A stretch of DNA of 64,000 nt from Sipunculus nudus (lineage: Eukaryota; Annelida; Sipuncula; Golfingiida; Sipunculidae): assembly GCA_026874595.1 (NCBI GenBank), contig CM049310.1, positions 3,286,001 to 3,350,000 of the forward strand, written 5' to 3'. The notes under the pieces were generated by a model, which was given only the letters and a program-made list of their open reading frames with translations, was not told the origin of the DNA and did no database searches. Each line of letters opens with the position of its first letter. Positions within the stretch are counted from its first letter, which is position 1. The position numbers and the translations under genes were made by a program. Shown piece by piece: positions 23,179-33,420 of the stretch.

Positions 23179-24588
23179 TGTAGCGGCTGAAAAAAGGAGG
23201 GGCAGGATCCGGACCCTCTGGACCCCGCCCACGTCCCCGATGTGATTTTGTGATGTTACGAATTTTGACGGGTTAAAGGACATTTTTGGTCAGACACTGA
23301 CTTGGTGTTAATTTCTGTTAACCTCTTAAATGGGATCACCCTCAGCCATTCGCTGCGCCTATATTTTCTAATAGGCTTCCAGAGTGTCCAGAGATGATTG
23401 TATTCTTAAGCCAGAACCAATGTTTCATTTTTTTATCGCATGAGTGTTCATACTGGTTTCTCTCGTGTCATGATTGGGAGATAAATACATGTATCAGCAG
23501 TTGATAATAATATTGAATAAAAAAAACAATTCGTCCTCCTTGACGGATCTGACTACAGTCAATGAATCTTGGATTATATTTTAGAAAATATAATTATTAT
23601 ACAGATTATAAGCTGACATCTGATAAATATGTGTCCATGACATTCGCTCAAGGGTCATTGAGACGTGAAGCATGGGCCTTGTTGGCTGAAAAAAATGTGA
23701 GGGGTACGATCAACAGGAGCACGGATAAACAGGAGCACGGATAAACAGGAGTACGGATAGTCCCCCCCCCCCCCCCCCCACAACAAAATATGGACCCCAC
23801 TGGAAATCCTTCTCACAAAACCAAACCCATTATAGATAGAACAGAATATTATAATTTTCTTCTCTCACACCACATATTATGGATCATTTTAAGGTAATAT
23901 ATTTACCAAATCATGTTTTTCTTACATTTTCAACAATTTTTTCTCATATTTTAAATATGATTTGAATAACACCTATAACAATCATTCAACAGTATACAAT
24001 AATATTGGCTAACGTATTTGATATTTTAGATTTTTTTAACATGAGATGGATAATGGAAAGAAGAAATATGAAGAAAATATATATAATGTAGATGACTGAA
24101 TTATCTCGAAATTACTGAGTTAAAAAGAAAGCATTCGATATCCCTGAAGGCTGAGGAGGACAAAAGGTACTGTGGCGCCTTTTCCGAAAAAATGACCCCC
24201 TTCATGCCCGTCTCATTTTCATAGAATCTCCTATATGAAAACCCGATCAGTCATCTAGACCAAGTACAATGCTGATATTTTTTTCTATTCATTGATTCAT
24301 TATTTTGAGTATTCAACAGTATTCAATTTTAATTCAATTCTGTTGCAAAGAATGTCATTTCTTCATAAACAAAAGCGTTTTATCCACATTTAAACCATAC
24401 TGTCAGAATAATTAACTAGGAATTCTAAATACATTGACAATGGATATTTTGCAAAATCGACTTAATTAAATCCAGTTGCCATTGTTACACGGTATCAATA
24501 ACCTGTCATTTAGTACGAAGACAAAACCGTTACCGGACTACTGTTAATAAATGAAATCAGGTTTAATTTACATTGACATTTACATTCA
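23179..24588. other. Non-coding stretch with 18-C tract
   Basis: A run of 18 C lies at 23762-23779, preceded by three short AGGAGCACGGATAAAC-like repeats (23714-23760). The rest is AT-rich with no recognised gene. Confidence 0.5.
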
Positions 24589-24825
24589 TGGAATGATTGT
24601 TCATGATTCTAATGTTCAAGGCCGTTGACAAGAGGTGCCGCCTCCCCCCACCCCCCCCCCCCCCCTCCCCCAAAGAGAATCCATACGTGGAATGATTGTT
24701 CATGATTCTGAAGTTCAAGGCCGTTGACAAGAGGTGCCGCCTCCCCCCCCCCCCCCCCCAAAGAATCCATACGTGGAATGATAGTTTATGATTCTGTTGT
24801 TCAAGGCCGTTTAAAGGAGGTGCCG

Positions 24826-24827
<2 letters not shown>
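24589..24827. repeat. Three tandem units of 86-99 bp with poly-C tracts
   Basis: GGAATGATTGTTCATGATTC-type starts recur at about 24590, 24689 and 24775, each followed by GTTCAAGGCCGTT and AGGTGCCGC. Units 1 and 2 then run into long C tracts; unit 3 runs into (TA)n instead. Differences in C-tract length explain the uneven period. The glycine- and proline-rich ORFs here are readings of the C tracts. Confidence 0.9.

Positions 24828-24876
<49 letters not shown>
24828..24876. repeat. (TA)n microsatellite
   Basis: About 49 bp of AT dinucleotides at the end of the third C-tract repeat unit. Confidence 0.97.
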
Positions 24877-24877
<1 letters not shown>

Positions 24878-25423
24878 CAAAATTAAAGGAATTTTCAGCC
24901 TTTCTGCTCTTTTTTTTCTCGCAATTTTTTTTCTCGCAATTTTTTAGTAGATCTCCCAAGAATGTATGGATAGTCATGCTGGCCCATTGCATAGATATAT
25001 AGAACAAGAATACACAGAAAAAGTAGGATCACTCATACGGATTTCTATACCAGTGATCTTTTTCTGTGTAGGCCTATTCCTTATTCTATCTTCCAAGAAT
25101 CTAACGACTAACGGTGATCGATTGTACCGGATATTACAGTCGCGGTACATAGTTTTACAATGACCTCGTCGGATCTGTCACTGTGAAGGCATGGTGATTG
25201 TTTTAAGATTCCCTCCATGTTTTTGCCTGAAACCAATGCGTTTTGCACGCTAATATTAACTCAGTTCTACCACAGTTTTGTTCTTTGTTGCAGTGAAATT
25301 ATTTCCATCAACACTGTTATCATACATTTTTTTATAAGCTAACAAGATGTCCCCGTGTGGACATGAGCCTAAGGAATACATCAACACCATCACATTAACA
25401 TGTCATGTAGACACGTTTAAAGT
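24877..25423. other. Non-coding stretch, no gene recognised
   Basis: Contains two TTTTTTTCTCGCAA repeats (24910-24940). Otherwise nothing was recognised before the 38-bp array. Confidence 0.5.
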
Positions 25424-26872
25424 AAACACACGGCGACATTTTGTGTTATATTACCGTATATAAACACACGGCGACATTTTGTGTTATATTACCGTATATA
25501 AACACACGGCGACATTTTGTGTTATATTACCGTATATAAACACACGGCGACATTTTGTGTTATATTACCGTATATAAACACACGGCGACATTTTGTGTTA
25601 TATTTCCGTATATAAACACACGGCGACATTTTGTGTTATATTACCGTATATAAACACACGGCGACATTTTGTGTTATATTAGCGTATATAAACACACGGC
25701 GACTTTTGTGTTATATTAGCGTATATAAACACACGGCGACATTTTGTGTTATATTACCGTATATAAACACACGGCGACATTTTGTGTTATATTACCGTAT
25801 ATAAACACACGGCGACATTTTGTGTTATATTACCGTATATAAACACACGGCGACATTTTGTGTTATATTAGCGTATATAAACACACGGCGACATTTTGTG
25901 TTATATTAGCGTATATAAACACACGGCGACATTTTGTGTTATATTAGCGTATATAAACACACGGCGACGTTTTGTGTTATATTAGCGTATATAAACACAC
26001 GGCGACGTTTTGTGTTATATTACCGTCTTTAAACACACGGCGACATTTTGTGTTATAATAGCGTATATAAACACACGGCGACATTTTGTGTTATATTACC
26101 GTATATAAACACACGGCGACATTTTGTGTTATATTACCGTATATAAACACACGGCGACATTTTGTGTTATATTACCGTATACAAACGCTCGGCGACATTT
26201 TGTGTTATATTACCGTATATAAACACACGGCGACATTTTGTGTTATATTACCCTATATAAACACACGGCGACATTTTGTGTTATATTACCGTATATAAAC
26301 ACACGGCGACATTTTGTGTTATATTACCGTATATAAACGCTCGGCGACATTTTGTGTTATATTACCGTATATAAACACACGGCGACATTTTGTGTTATAT
26401 TACCGTATATAAGCACACGGCGACATGTTGTGTTATATTAACGTATATAAACACACGGCGACATTTTGTGCTATATTACCGTATATAAACACACGGCGAC
26501 ATTTTGTGTTATATTACCGTATGTAAACACACGGCGACATTTTGTGTCATATTACCGTATATAAACACACGGCGACATTTTGTGTTATATTACCGTATAT
26601 AAACACACGGCGGCATTTTGTGTTATATTACCGTATATAAAACACACGGCGACATTTTGTGTTATATTACCGTATATAAAACACACGGCGGCATTTTGTG
26701 TTATATTACCGTATATAAAACACACGGCGACATTTTGTGTTATATTACCGTATATAAAACACACGGCGACATTTTGTGTTATATTACCGTATATAAAACA
26801 CACGGCGACATTTTGTGTTATATTACCGTATATAAACACACGGCGACATGTTGCGTTATATCACCGTATATA
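25424..26872. repeat. 38/39-bp satellite array, about 38 monomers
   Basis: A unit starts TAAACACACGGCGACATTTT and continues GTGTTATATTACCGTATA; the period is 38 bp (25441 to 25479). Near 26602-26835 six units gain one A (TAAAACACAC) and become 39 bp. This makes the array readable without stops in several frames on both strands as 13-residue repeats (YITVYKTHGDILC in one frame). These ORFs follow from the period and are not evidence of a protein. Other variants: AGCGTATA, AACGCTCGG, GACGTTTTG. A 6-bp dyad AACACA..TGTGTT is in every unit. Confidence 0.96.
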
Positions 26873-27980
26873 TTCATAAAAAAGAGGTAATCAGAGGTCA
26901 TTATCAGAATATCAAACATCACGCTGAAGGAAAACATTAGATATAATTTCCTCAAGTAAAATGCAAACTCCAGCGAAAGAAATACAAATCCAAAGAAAGA
27001 ACAGCTTTAATTTAATCATACTTCCGGTTAGAGGGGTTATCTTTACGAAGATGGATGATAAGGAAGTGGTTCTTATACAGTAACTGTTCATCAGTCATGT
27101 TTACACCAAAGGTGGTGCATTAACAAATACATGTGGTGAACATTTCCTCAATTTCACTGATTTTTGCGACTGTCCCTTTTAAATGATTGGTGAGCAAAAC
27201 ATTTTTAAGTCGCACGCTGAGTATAAAGCTTTAAAGTTCGAGTCATTATGCGATCTTTTGTATTATTTTCAACACTCAGTTTCCAGTTAATGATAACGTT
27301 TTAAAAAGTGGCTTTCAAGGACATGCAGGAAGTCCTTGAAGGAGGTTTTGGAACTTCAGATTAATATTGCATTGTTTTGCCATTTTCTTTCGTTAGTGTT
27401 ACATCTTTATAACAAAATTGTAAAAAGGATCCTTGCCTTGATCTACTTCTGTTCAATTGCGTCTTGTTAATAGCCAGTGACTAAGACAGGTGCGCACTCC
27501 ACATTATATTACGAATTTAAGGGAGTCTCTCCAAAAATAACATGACTTTAAAATCTATCGAACTATTCAATTAGGGAGACATCATCTCAAATCAAGTAAA
27601 CCTTCAGAAATCCAGTAATAAATATAATATAAAGTTTACTAATGAGATTTTTAAATATATATCTTATCATATTTGAATATAACAAAACAAAAAACTGATT
27701 TTCAAAAGCTATACATTGTCTACAATATGAGTCCTGAGTCACAAATTTACACCTGGTATTTATTTTTGACCTTGGTTTTATTTCCAAGGTCGTACACTCA
27801 ACAGATGCTCCCCGTAACCATGGGGGGGGGGGGGGGGAGGTCATGGGAACGTATCCATGAGAGGGGCAAGAATAAATTCTAAAAGGATGCGTTTATGACA
27901 ATTAATTACATTTTTAATATAGCATTAAATTGAGCTGAAGTGAATGTATTACACTATGATTGGCACGTTTTGGCAAAATT
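26873..27980. other. Non-coding stretch up to the LINE insertion
   Basis: AT-rich sequence with a 16-G run at 27822-27837. ORFs at 27587-27844 and 27673-27882 pass through the G run and are dismissed. No gene was recognised. Confidence 0.5.
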
Positions 27981-27982
27981 AA

Positions 27983-27984
<2 letters not shown>

Positions 27985-28016
<32 letters not shown>
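27985..28016. repeat. (TA)n microsatellite at the LINE 5' junction
   Basis: About 32 bp of AT between the flank and the inverted LINE segment. It probably grew from the AT-rich target duplication. Confidence 0.95.
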
Positions 28017-28019
<3 letters not shown>

Positions 28020-28628
28020 TCCAGGCTTTGGTATTAACTTTATAAGTGCTTGTTTTTGTGTTGTTGTGAGAGAACCATAAGTATAATTTTCATTCAAACA
28101 GTCCATGAGGCATTCCCCAAGATCACTAAACAATGCTAAGTAAAATTCTTTAGTAAGTCCATCATTTCCAGGTGTTTTGTTATTTTTCATTGACTTCAAA
28201 CATACATGAACCTCATTCAGTGTTATAGGTTTTCCACCCAATTCTGCTTCTGACTCATCTATCTTACTATCACATAATGGTAAGCTCTCAAAATAGCTCT
28301 TAAGTTCATGTTCATGATAGCTACTTTTCTTTTGATATTTTGATATGAAAAATTTCTTAAGGCATTCCATAATATCAGTTTGATTAGTCACATCCTGTCC
28401 ATCATTACACAGTACACGTATAACAGACCTTTTTCCATTTTGTTTTTCAAGATTCAAGAAATATTTTGTTCCTCTTTCACCGTGCTCCAGCCACTCGGCT
28501 CTAGACCTAACAATCACACCTTTAGAAATATTATCATAGTATTTCTGCAATTTTTGTTTCAGATTGCAGTACTTTTCATAAGTTTCGGGGTCACTTGTAA
28601 AATTAATTATTTTTTCAAACTGAGCCAC
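28017..28628 (-). pseudogene. LINE ORF2 fragment: linker and start of reverse transcriptase
   Basis: Minus-strand reading of about 200 residues. It carries SRAEWLEHGERGTKYFLNLE, the conserved pre-RT motif of L1/Tx1 elements, then NNKTPGNDGLTKEFYL and finally ALIKLIPKPGK at the start of the RT domain, where it runs into the (TA)n tract. It is one frame off from the upstream segment (28607-29053): the shift falls in the A-run near 28609-28614, and the frames read EWLSLKK on both sides. The continuation of this domain is on the plus strand from 30475. Confidence 0.9.
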
Positions 28629-29053
28629 TCGTTTTCAAGATTATCACCATATTCTCTGTTTTGTATTGCTTTATTTTTACTGTATGTAATAGTATATTCT
28701 CTTATTTTAAATTTGATGTATTCCCATTTACATTGAGCAGTTTCATTATTCATCATCTGCTTCCATTCAGCAATTTTATCTTTTATATTATTTATATGGG
28801 TATTGTCATTAAGCAGATCATTGTTCATACACCAATGGGATGGTCCTCTCCTTCCATCCTTAATTGTATTTATTTTTAGTAACACAGCTGAGTGGTCAGT
28901 ATTCACAGCAGGTATAATTTCACAACTTGTAACATATGACTGTATTTCATTCGATATAAAAAAGTAATCTAGTCGTCTCTGAATAAGAGGTGTTACTGAA
29001 AGCCAAGTATACTCCTTAGAGTCATCATGTTTTATACGCCATATATCACACAA
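28607..29053 (-). pseudogene. LINE ORF2 fragment: C-terminal half of APE endonuclease
   Basis: Reads LCDIWRIKHDD, YTWLS, QRRLDYFFIS and NTDHSAVLL, the order expected for the end of an apurinic-type endonuclease; the DH pair is the catalytic Asp-His. It is in the same frame as the upstream endonuclease segment and is separated from it only by a TAG at 29084-29086, so a single stop breaks the domain. A frameshift follows at about 28610. Confidence 0.9.
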
Positions 29054-29083
29054 ATTTAAAACAACAGTTATACTTAATATTTT

Positions 29084-29605
29084 CTAAACAGAATTATGCT
29101 TAAAAACCAATCTTCGACCATCGGCATCCTGATCAGTTAAATGTACATTGAAATCTCCACCCCATATAACTTCAACATCAGAATCATTTTTCAATTTCAA
29201 AATGTTTTCAAAAATAATATCATAAAATTTGACCTGTTGACTTTCGGTATTTGGTGCATAGGTGTTAACAAGAATACATTGTAAACCCTCAATTTCACAT
29301 TTAATAATTAAATATCTGCCCTCAGTATCTATCAACTTAGCATATTCTTTAAAATCAATATTTTTCCCAACAAGTATACATACACCACGTGAATTGTTTG
29401 TCCCATGGGACAAATACATTGAACCTCGCCATTGCTTAGACCAGGATATTTCATCATGTTGTTTACTATGACATTCTTGTAAAAAACAAATTCCATTATG
29501 TGAATTATGTTTTACTATCCAGTTGAACACCTGTCTTCTTTTCATATAATTCCTTATTCCTCTTACATTTAAAGAGAGGATTTGAAAGTTAGTATCACTT
29601 AACAC
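29084..29605 (-). pseudogene. LINE ORF2 fragment: N-terminal half of APE endonuclease
   Basis: Minus strand, about 173 residues. It reads ILSLNVRGIRN (metal-binding Asn), FLQECHSK (catalytic Glu), VNTYAPN and WGGDFNVHL (GGDFN motif), as in L1/Tx1 endonucleases that nick the target DNA. It ends at an in-frame TAG after VFKHNSV and continues in the same frame at 28607-29053. The likely start is at or near 29605, just inside a TAA; no ATG is preserved there. ORF1 ends about 190 bp upstream. Confidence 0.92.
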
Positions 29606-29790
29606 TATTTAATATATTTTTCAATTCTTTCTGTAACGTATAATCAGTATAACCCTTCACTTGCTCAGTGAATATATGTGTATTGGGTGGAAGCAAAAAT
29701 GTAATAAACACAAAAACATACAACATTACAAGTAACATGAACATGATAAATAATTTCAGGTCATTTTTAGGCCTGGCAGTATCTGTTAGA

Positions 29791-30474
29791 TTACATTGTT
29801 TCAGGTAAAACTGGTAACTGTTCTAATGATTCCCCATACCTCACAGTGCGCACATCTCCATTCAAGTCTTTGATAAAGACTTTCCCATCCAACGTCCAAG
29901 CTTCTTGAACCCTGGAATTCTTTTTTACTCTGTTATATAATTCATATATTTCCTTGCACAGATCATCAACCATAACAATTCCAGTTCCTTTTAACTTCCG
30001 TCTCTCTCTCATTATATCAATTTTTACATATTTTCTAACAAATTTGACAAGAATAGCTCTGGTATTGTTTCTTTGTGAACTGTTGACATGTTTACCCACC
30101 CTATGTGCAACATCAATATCCATATAATTTATTTCAACTCCCAACTTCTCTTTACATATTTGTTGGACGACCTGTTTACAATTTTCATCTCTCCTTGCAC
30201 CTTGAGTTTCATGAATACCATATACTCTTATACTGGATTTTCTGGAGTATTGCTCCAATTCAACAACTTTTCTCTTTACTCCAGCTGCTACAATTTCTGA
30301 CTGAATACATTTTTCTTGAATTGCTTGAAGTTTGGCAGAGAGACTTACAATTTCTACTTTCATTTCTGTGTTCTCTTTTTCTAGATTCATTACCTTGGAT
30401 TCTAGTACCTGAACTGTTCTTTCATACCTTTCTGTTATTCTTTCAACTATTTTTGTTTCTAACTCATTTAACAT
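29791..30474 (-). pseudogene. LINE ORF1 protein, 5'-truncated
   Basis: An open frame of 227 residues on the minus strand. The first 80 or so residues are heptad-rich (coiled coil: LEKENTEMKVEIVSLSAKLQ). They are followed by VELEQYSRKSSIRVYGI, a motif that opens the RRM-like region of L1/Tx1 ORF1 proteins, then DIDVAHRVGK and a basic C-terminal domain. ORF1 proteins bind the element RNA and form multimers. The frame starts exactly at the inversion junction (30472-30474), so the true N-terminus and the 5'UTR are probably missing. It has no internal stops, unlike ORF2. Confidence 0.88.
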
Positions 30475-32053
30475 GGTTTTCAGTAAATCATGGAGACCTA
30501 TAAGTTTACTTAATGTTGATGTTAAAGTTATAAGTAAAATTCTTGTTCATCGTATAAGGAAGCATCTCTCCAAATTGATAAAGCCTGATCAATATGCCTT
30601 TATACAGGGAAGATATATCGGGGATCCTATTAGAATTATATGGGACGTGCTTCATTACACTGATGTTGAAAATATAGCAGGTATAATGTTTGCAGCGGAT
30701 TTAGAAGCTGCATTTGACAGTTTAGACCATGACTTTATGTTTGCAGTTTTTAGATATTTTGGATTTGGTGATTCTTTTATAAAATGGGTGTTGATATTGC
30801 ATAAAAACATTCAAAGCGCTGTTTTGAATAATGGGTATACAACAGGTTATTTTACGTTAGAAAGGGGAACTCGCCAAGGAGATCCACTTGCAGCGTACTT
30901 ATTTATCATGGCAATAGAAATATTAGCAATAAAGGTTAGTAATGATGAAAATATACATGGAATAGTAATCGGAAATACTGCAGTTAAAATGTGTATGTTT
31001 GCTGATGACACTACCATATTTGTTCAAAACTCAGAATCACTAGGCCAAGCACTCTCTGTCATGCAGACATTTGAATATTATTCTTCATTGAAATTAAATG
31101 TAACCAAATCTGAAGCTACTTGTATTGGATCTATGAAAAGTAACAGTGTCATGAATTTATACAATTTGAAGTGGATCGATTTAACAAGGGCAGCCATAAA
31201 AATTCTTGGTATATGGTTTTCTTATAATAAAGATATTATATTCAAGGAGAACTTTCAGAGAGTTGAGAATAATCTAAGAACTACGTTAACCATTTGGAAA
31301 ACCAGGAATCTTACAATTTATGGCAGGGCAGAAGTTGCCCGTTCACTTGGGCTTTCAAAGGTTTTGCATGTGACTAAGATGTTAGTACCCCCAACAAAGA
31401 CTTTGCAAACCTTGAAGAGACTTCTATGTGATTTTATTTGGAATGCCAGAAAACCAAAAGTTAAATACACCACAATAATCGGAAAATATGAGCAGGGAGG
31501 GTTAAATGTGCCAGATATTGAGAGCAAAATAAGAACCCAGATGATAATGTGGGCCAAGAGATGTCTTGAGCCACAAGAATCTGTTGTGAAGGAGATACTT
31601 AATTTTAGACTTAGGAGTATCGGAGGTTTAAGATGTATCCGAAGCAACTTTGATATTAATGTGCTACCAAAAATATTGCCAAAATTTTATGTGAAAATGT
31701 TAAAAATCTGGGCTGACTATGTATCCGTGGAACCACAGACAGAAGATGAAATAATCTATCAATATGTATGGAATAACAAATATATAAAAGTATATGGCAT
31801 GTCATTATATAATAAACGTTTAGAAAACCTGGGAAAAAATTATGTGAAAGATTTGTTAAATACAGATGGATCATGGAAAAGCTGGAGTACTTTTCTACAA
31901 AACAATAATAGATGTACATTATTCAGCCATATGTACTGGCTACAATTAAAACAGTCAATTCCACAAATATGGAAAAATAATATATTGAACAAAGAGATAA
32001 CAAATGAAAATGTGGAAAAATATATAATTGTGTCTGCGAATGGGAATACTTGA
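30475..32053 (+). pseudogene. LINE ORF2 fragment: reverse transcriptase
   Basis: Plus-strand frame of about 525 residues that begins mid-domain at SKSWRPISLLNVD. RT motifs follow in order: PDQYAFIQGRYI, FAADLEAAFDSLDH (motif A, catalytic Asp), GTRQGDPLAAYLF (motif B), FADDTTIF (motif C, catalytic Asp pair), YYSSLKLNVTKSEA and LGIWFSY. The thumb region and downstream linker are intact to NGNT, where a stop and a frameshift occur near 32053-32136. The enzyme would copy LINE RNA at a nicked target. This copy cannot make it because its N-terminal third lies on the other strand. Confidence 0.95.
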
Positions 32054-32135
32054 TAATATGAAGTAGAGGCATGTTTACTCTGCCTACATAAGTAATAAAT
32101 GGAAAGTTCCGACGACGCAGAAGAGCTGGAATGAC

Positions 32136-32423
32136 ATGAATGAAAAGAATAATATTGAAGTTGAATGGGAAAATGTGTATAAGGGAATCTATATGGTAAC
32201 ACTAGATACCTATCTGAGGGAATTCCAATACAAAATTCTAAATCAGTACATACCTCTTAATGAACAGTTATATAAATGGAAGATAAGTGAAACAGACAAA
32301 TGTTCATATTGTTTCAATTATCAGGAAAGTATAATTCATTTATTTTTTGAATGTATGGTGAGTAAGAACTTATATTATAAAATTCAGGCATGGCTACACG
32401 AGTATAAAATTGGACCTGCCTAA
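32136..32423 (+). pseudogene. LINE ORF2 fragment: C-terminal zinc-knuckle region
   Basis: After a frameshift the plus strand reads FQYKILNQYIPLNEQLYKW, then CSYCFNYQESIIHLFFEC. The Cys-x2-Cys..His-x4-Cys pattern is the conserved C-terminal motif of L1/Tx1 ORF2 proteins. It ends at a TAA; the next segment is in another frame. Confidence 0.85.
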
Positions 32424-32446
32424 TATATCAATTTCTATTGTAATGT

Positions 32447-32677
32447 ATGGTATTTTTACCTGTTAACGAAAATAATATCCTTTTTAATCAAATTTTATTG
32501 TTGTACAAATATATACTTTACAAACAAAGAGAGGAGAAGGAATCTTCATTATTTTCAGTCTTTAAATCAAAACTGAAGTATACAGAGAGAATTGAAAGAT
32601 GTAAAGCAAGTGGCAGAGAATTACTGAAAAAGCATAATGATAAGTGGAGCAAACTTAGAAGCTTGTTCGATGATTAA
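32447..32677 (+). pseudogene. LINE ORF2 fragment: extreme C-terminus
   Basis: A third plus-strand frame reads NQILLLYKYILYKQREEKES then FKSKLKYTERIERCKASGR and HNDKWSKL, resembling the last 70 residues of Tx1-type ORF2. It is followed by about 150 bp of 3'UTR and an A/GAA-rich tail at 32828-32860. Confidence 0.75.
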
Positions 32678-32865
32678 ATTGAAGACAATGTGTGTTTGTA
32701 ATGTCCTGTGATCAGTCCTGTATCATTGAATTGTGATACTGTATTTTATACATATGTTGATGATGTTTGACAAAAAAAAATCGCCTGTGATGAAACAAAA
32801 CTGTATTACATTAAAATTTCTGAGGCGAAAAAAAAAGAAGAAGAAGAAGAAAAAAAAGAATATAT

Positions 32866-33420
32866 TTTTATACGTCCGTCATATGACGGGAGTATCATGG
32901 TATACTCACCGTCCGTCCGTTAACTTTTAGTGTTGCCGCGATAGCTGATCGGGGCTTTGATGGATTTTCACAAAACTCACTTTAACTGCTTACCAACAGA
33001 TTATCTCGTCCGAGTTCGATTATGGGCAACACCAAAGCATATTTAATAAGGTCATGGGTCACTAGGCACAAGGGTCACTTTGTGGTGTCGCCGCAATAAC
33101 TTATGAACAATACGAAAGATTTTGATAAAACTCATCAGACATGTTAATAAATAAAAAATCTCGTCTAAGTTCGATTTCTCGCAAAATCCATGAATATTTA
33201 ATGAGGTCACAGGTCATCGCACTTTGGAGGCACCTTGATGACTTAACAAAAATCCTATTGATTTTCGTGAAACTCATCATACATTTTTACAAATAGAGTT
33301 TCTCACCTAAATTACCTTCTCATCAAAATTCACATATATTAAATGAGGTCAGAGGTCACCAGCAACACGAGGGCGTTATATGCACGTTTGCGGTGCTCTT
33401 GTTATATATTTTTTAAAAGA
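32866..33420. repeat. Dispersed repeat with about three 130-150 bp units
   Basis: Starts TACGTCCGTCATATGACGGG, then GTCCGTCCGTTAACTTTTAG. Units share CGCGATAG/CGCAATAA, TTTTCACAAAACTCA/TTTGATAAAACTCAT/TTTTCGTGAAACTCAT, TCTCGTCCGAGTTCGAT/TCTCGTCTAAGTTCGAT and AATGAGGTCACAGGTCA. The last ends ACGAGGGCGTTATATG..GCTCTTGTTATAT. It abuts the LINE 3' junction. Its style (GTCCGTTAAC lead, tandem core) resembles the family at 22284, but the units are different. Confidence 0.75.

Larger units (their letters stand above)
27981..32865. mobile_element. Dead Tx1/L1-type LINE with inverted 5' half (twin-priming structure)
   Basis: The left part (about 28017-30474) carries, on the minus strand, ORF1, the endonuclease and the start of the reverse transcriptase. 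The right part (about 30475-32840) carries, on the plus strand, the rest of the RT and the C-terminus. The left part ends in LIPKPGK and the right part starts at SWRPISLLN, two motifs that are nearly adjacent in intact L1/Tx1 RTs, so only a few codons are lost. This arrangement (inverted 5' segment, direct 3' segment, A-rich tail at 32828-32860) is the known outcome of twin priming. A possible target duplication AAGAATATAT flanks it (27981-27990 and 32856-32865); the left copy has expanded into (TA)n. At least one stop and three frameshifts are present. Confidence 0.92.

Noticed and set aside
2882-26872. CRISPR-like arrays
   Set aside because: The units are head-to-tail without unique spacers, and the context is eukaryotic.
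25424-26890. ORFs of 70-99 codons in the 38/39-bp array
   Set aside because: The open frames follow from the repeat period; both strands are equally open.
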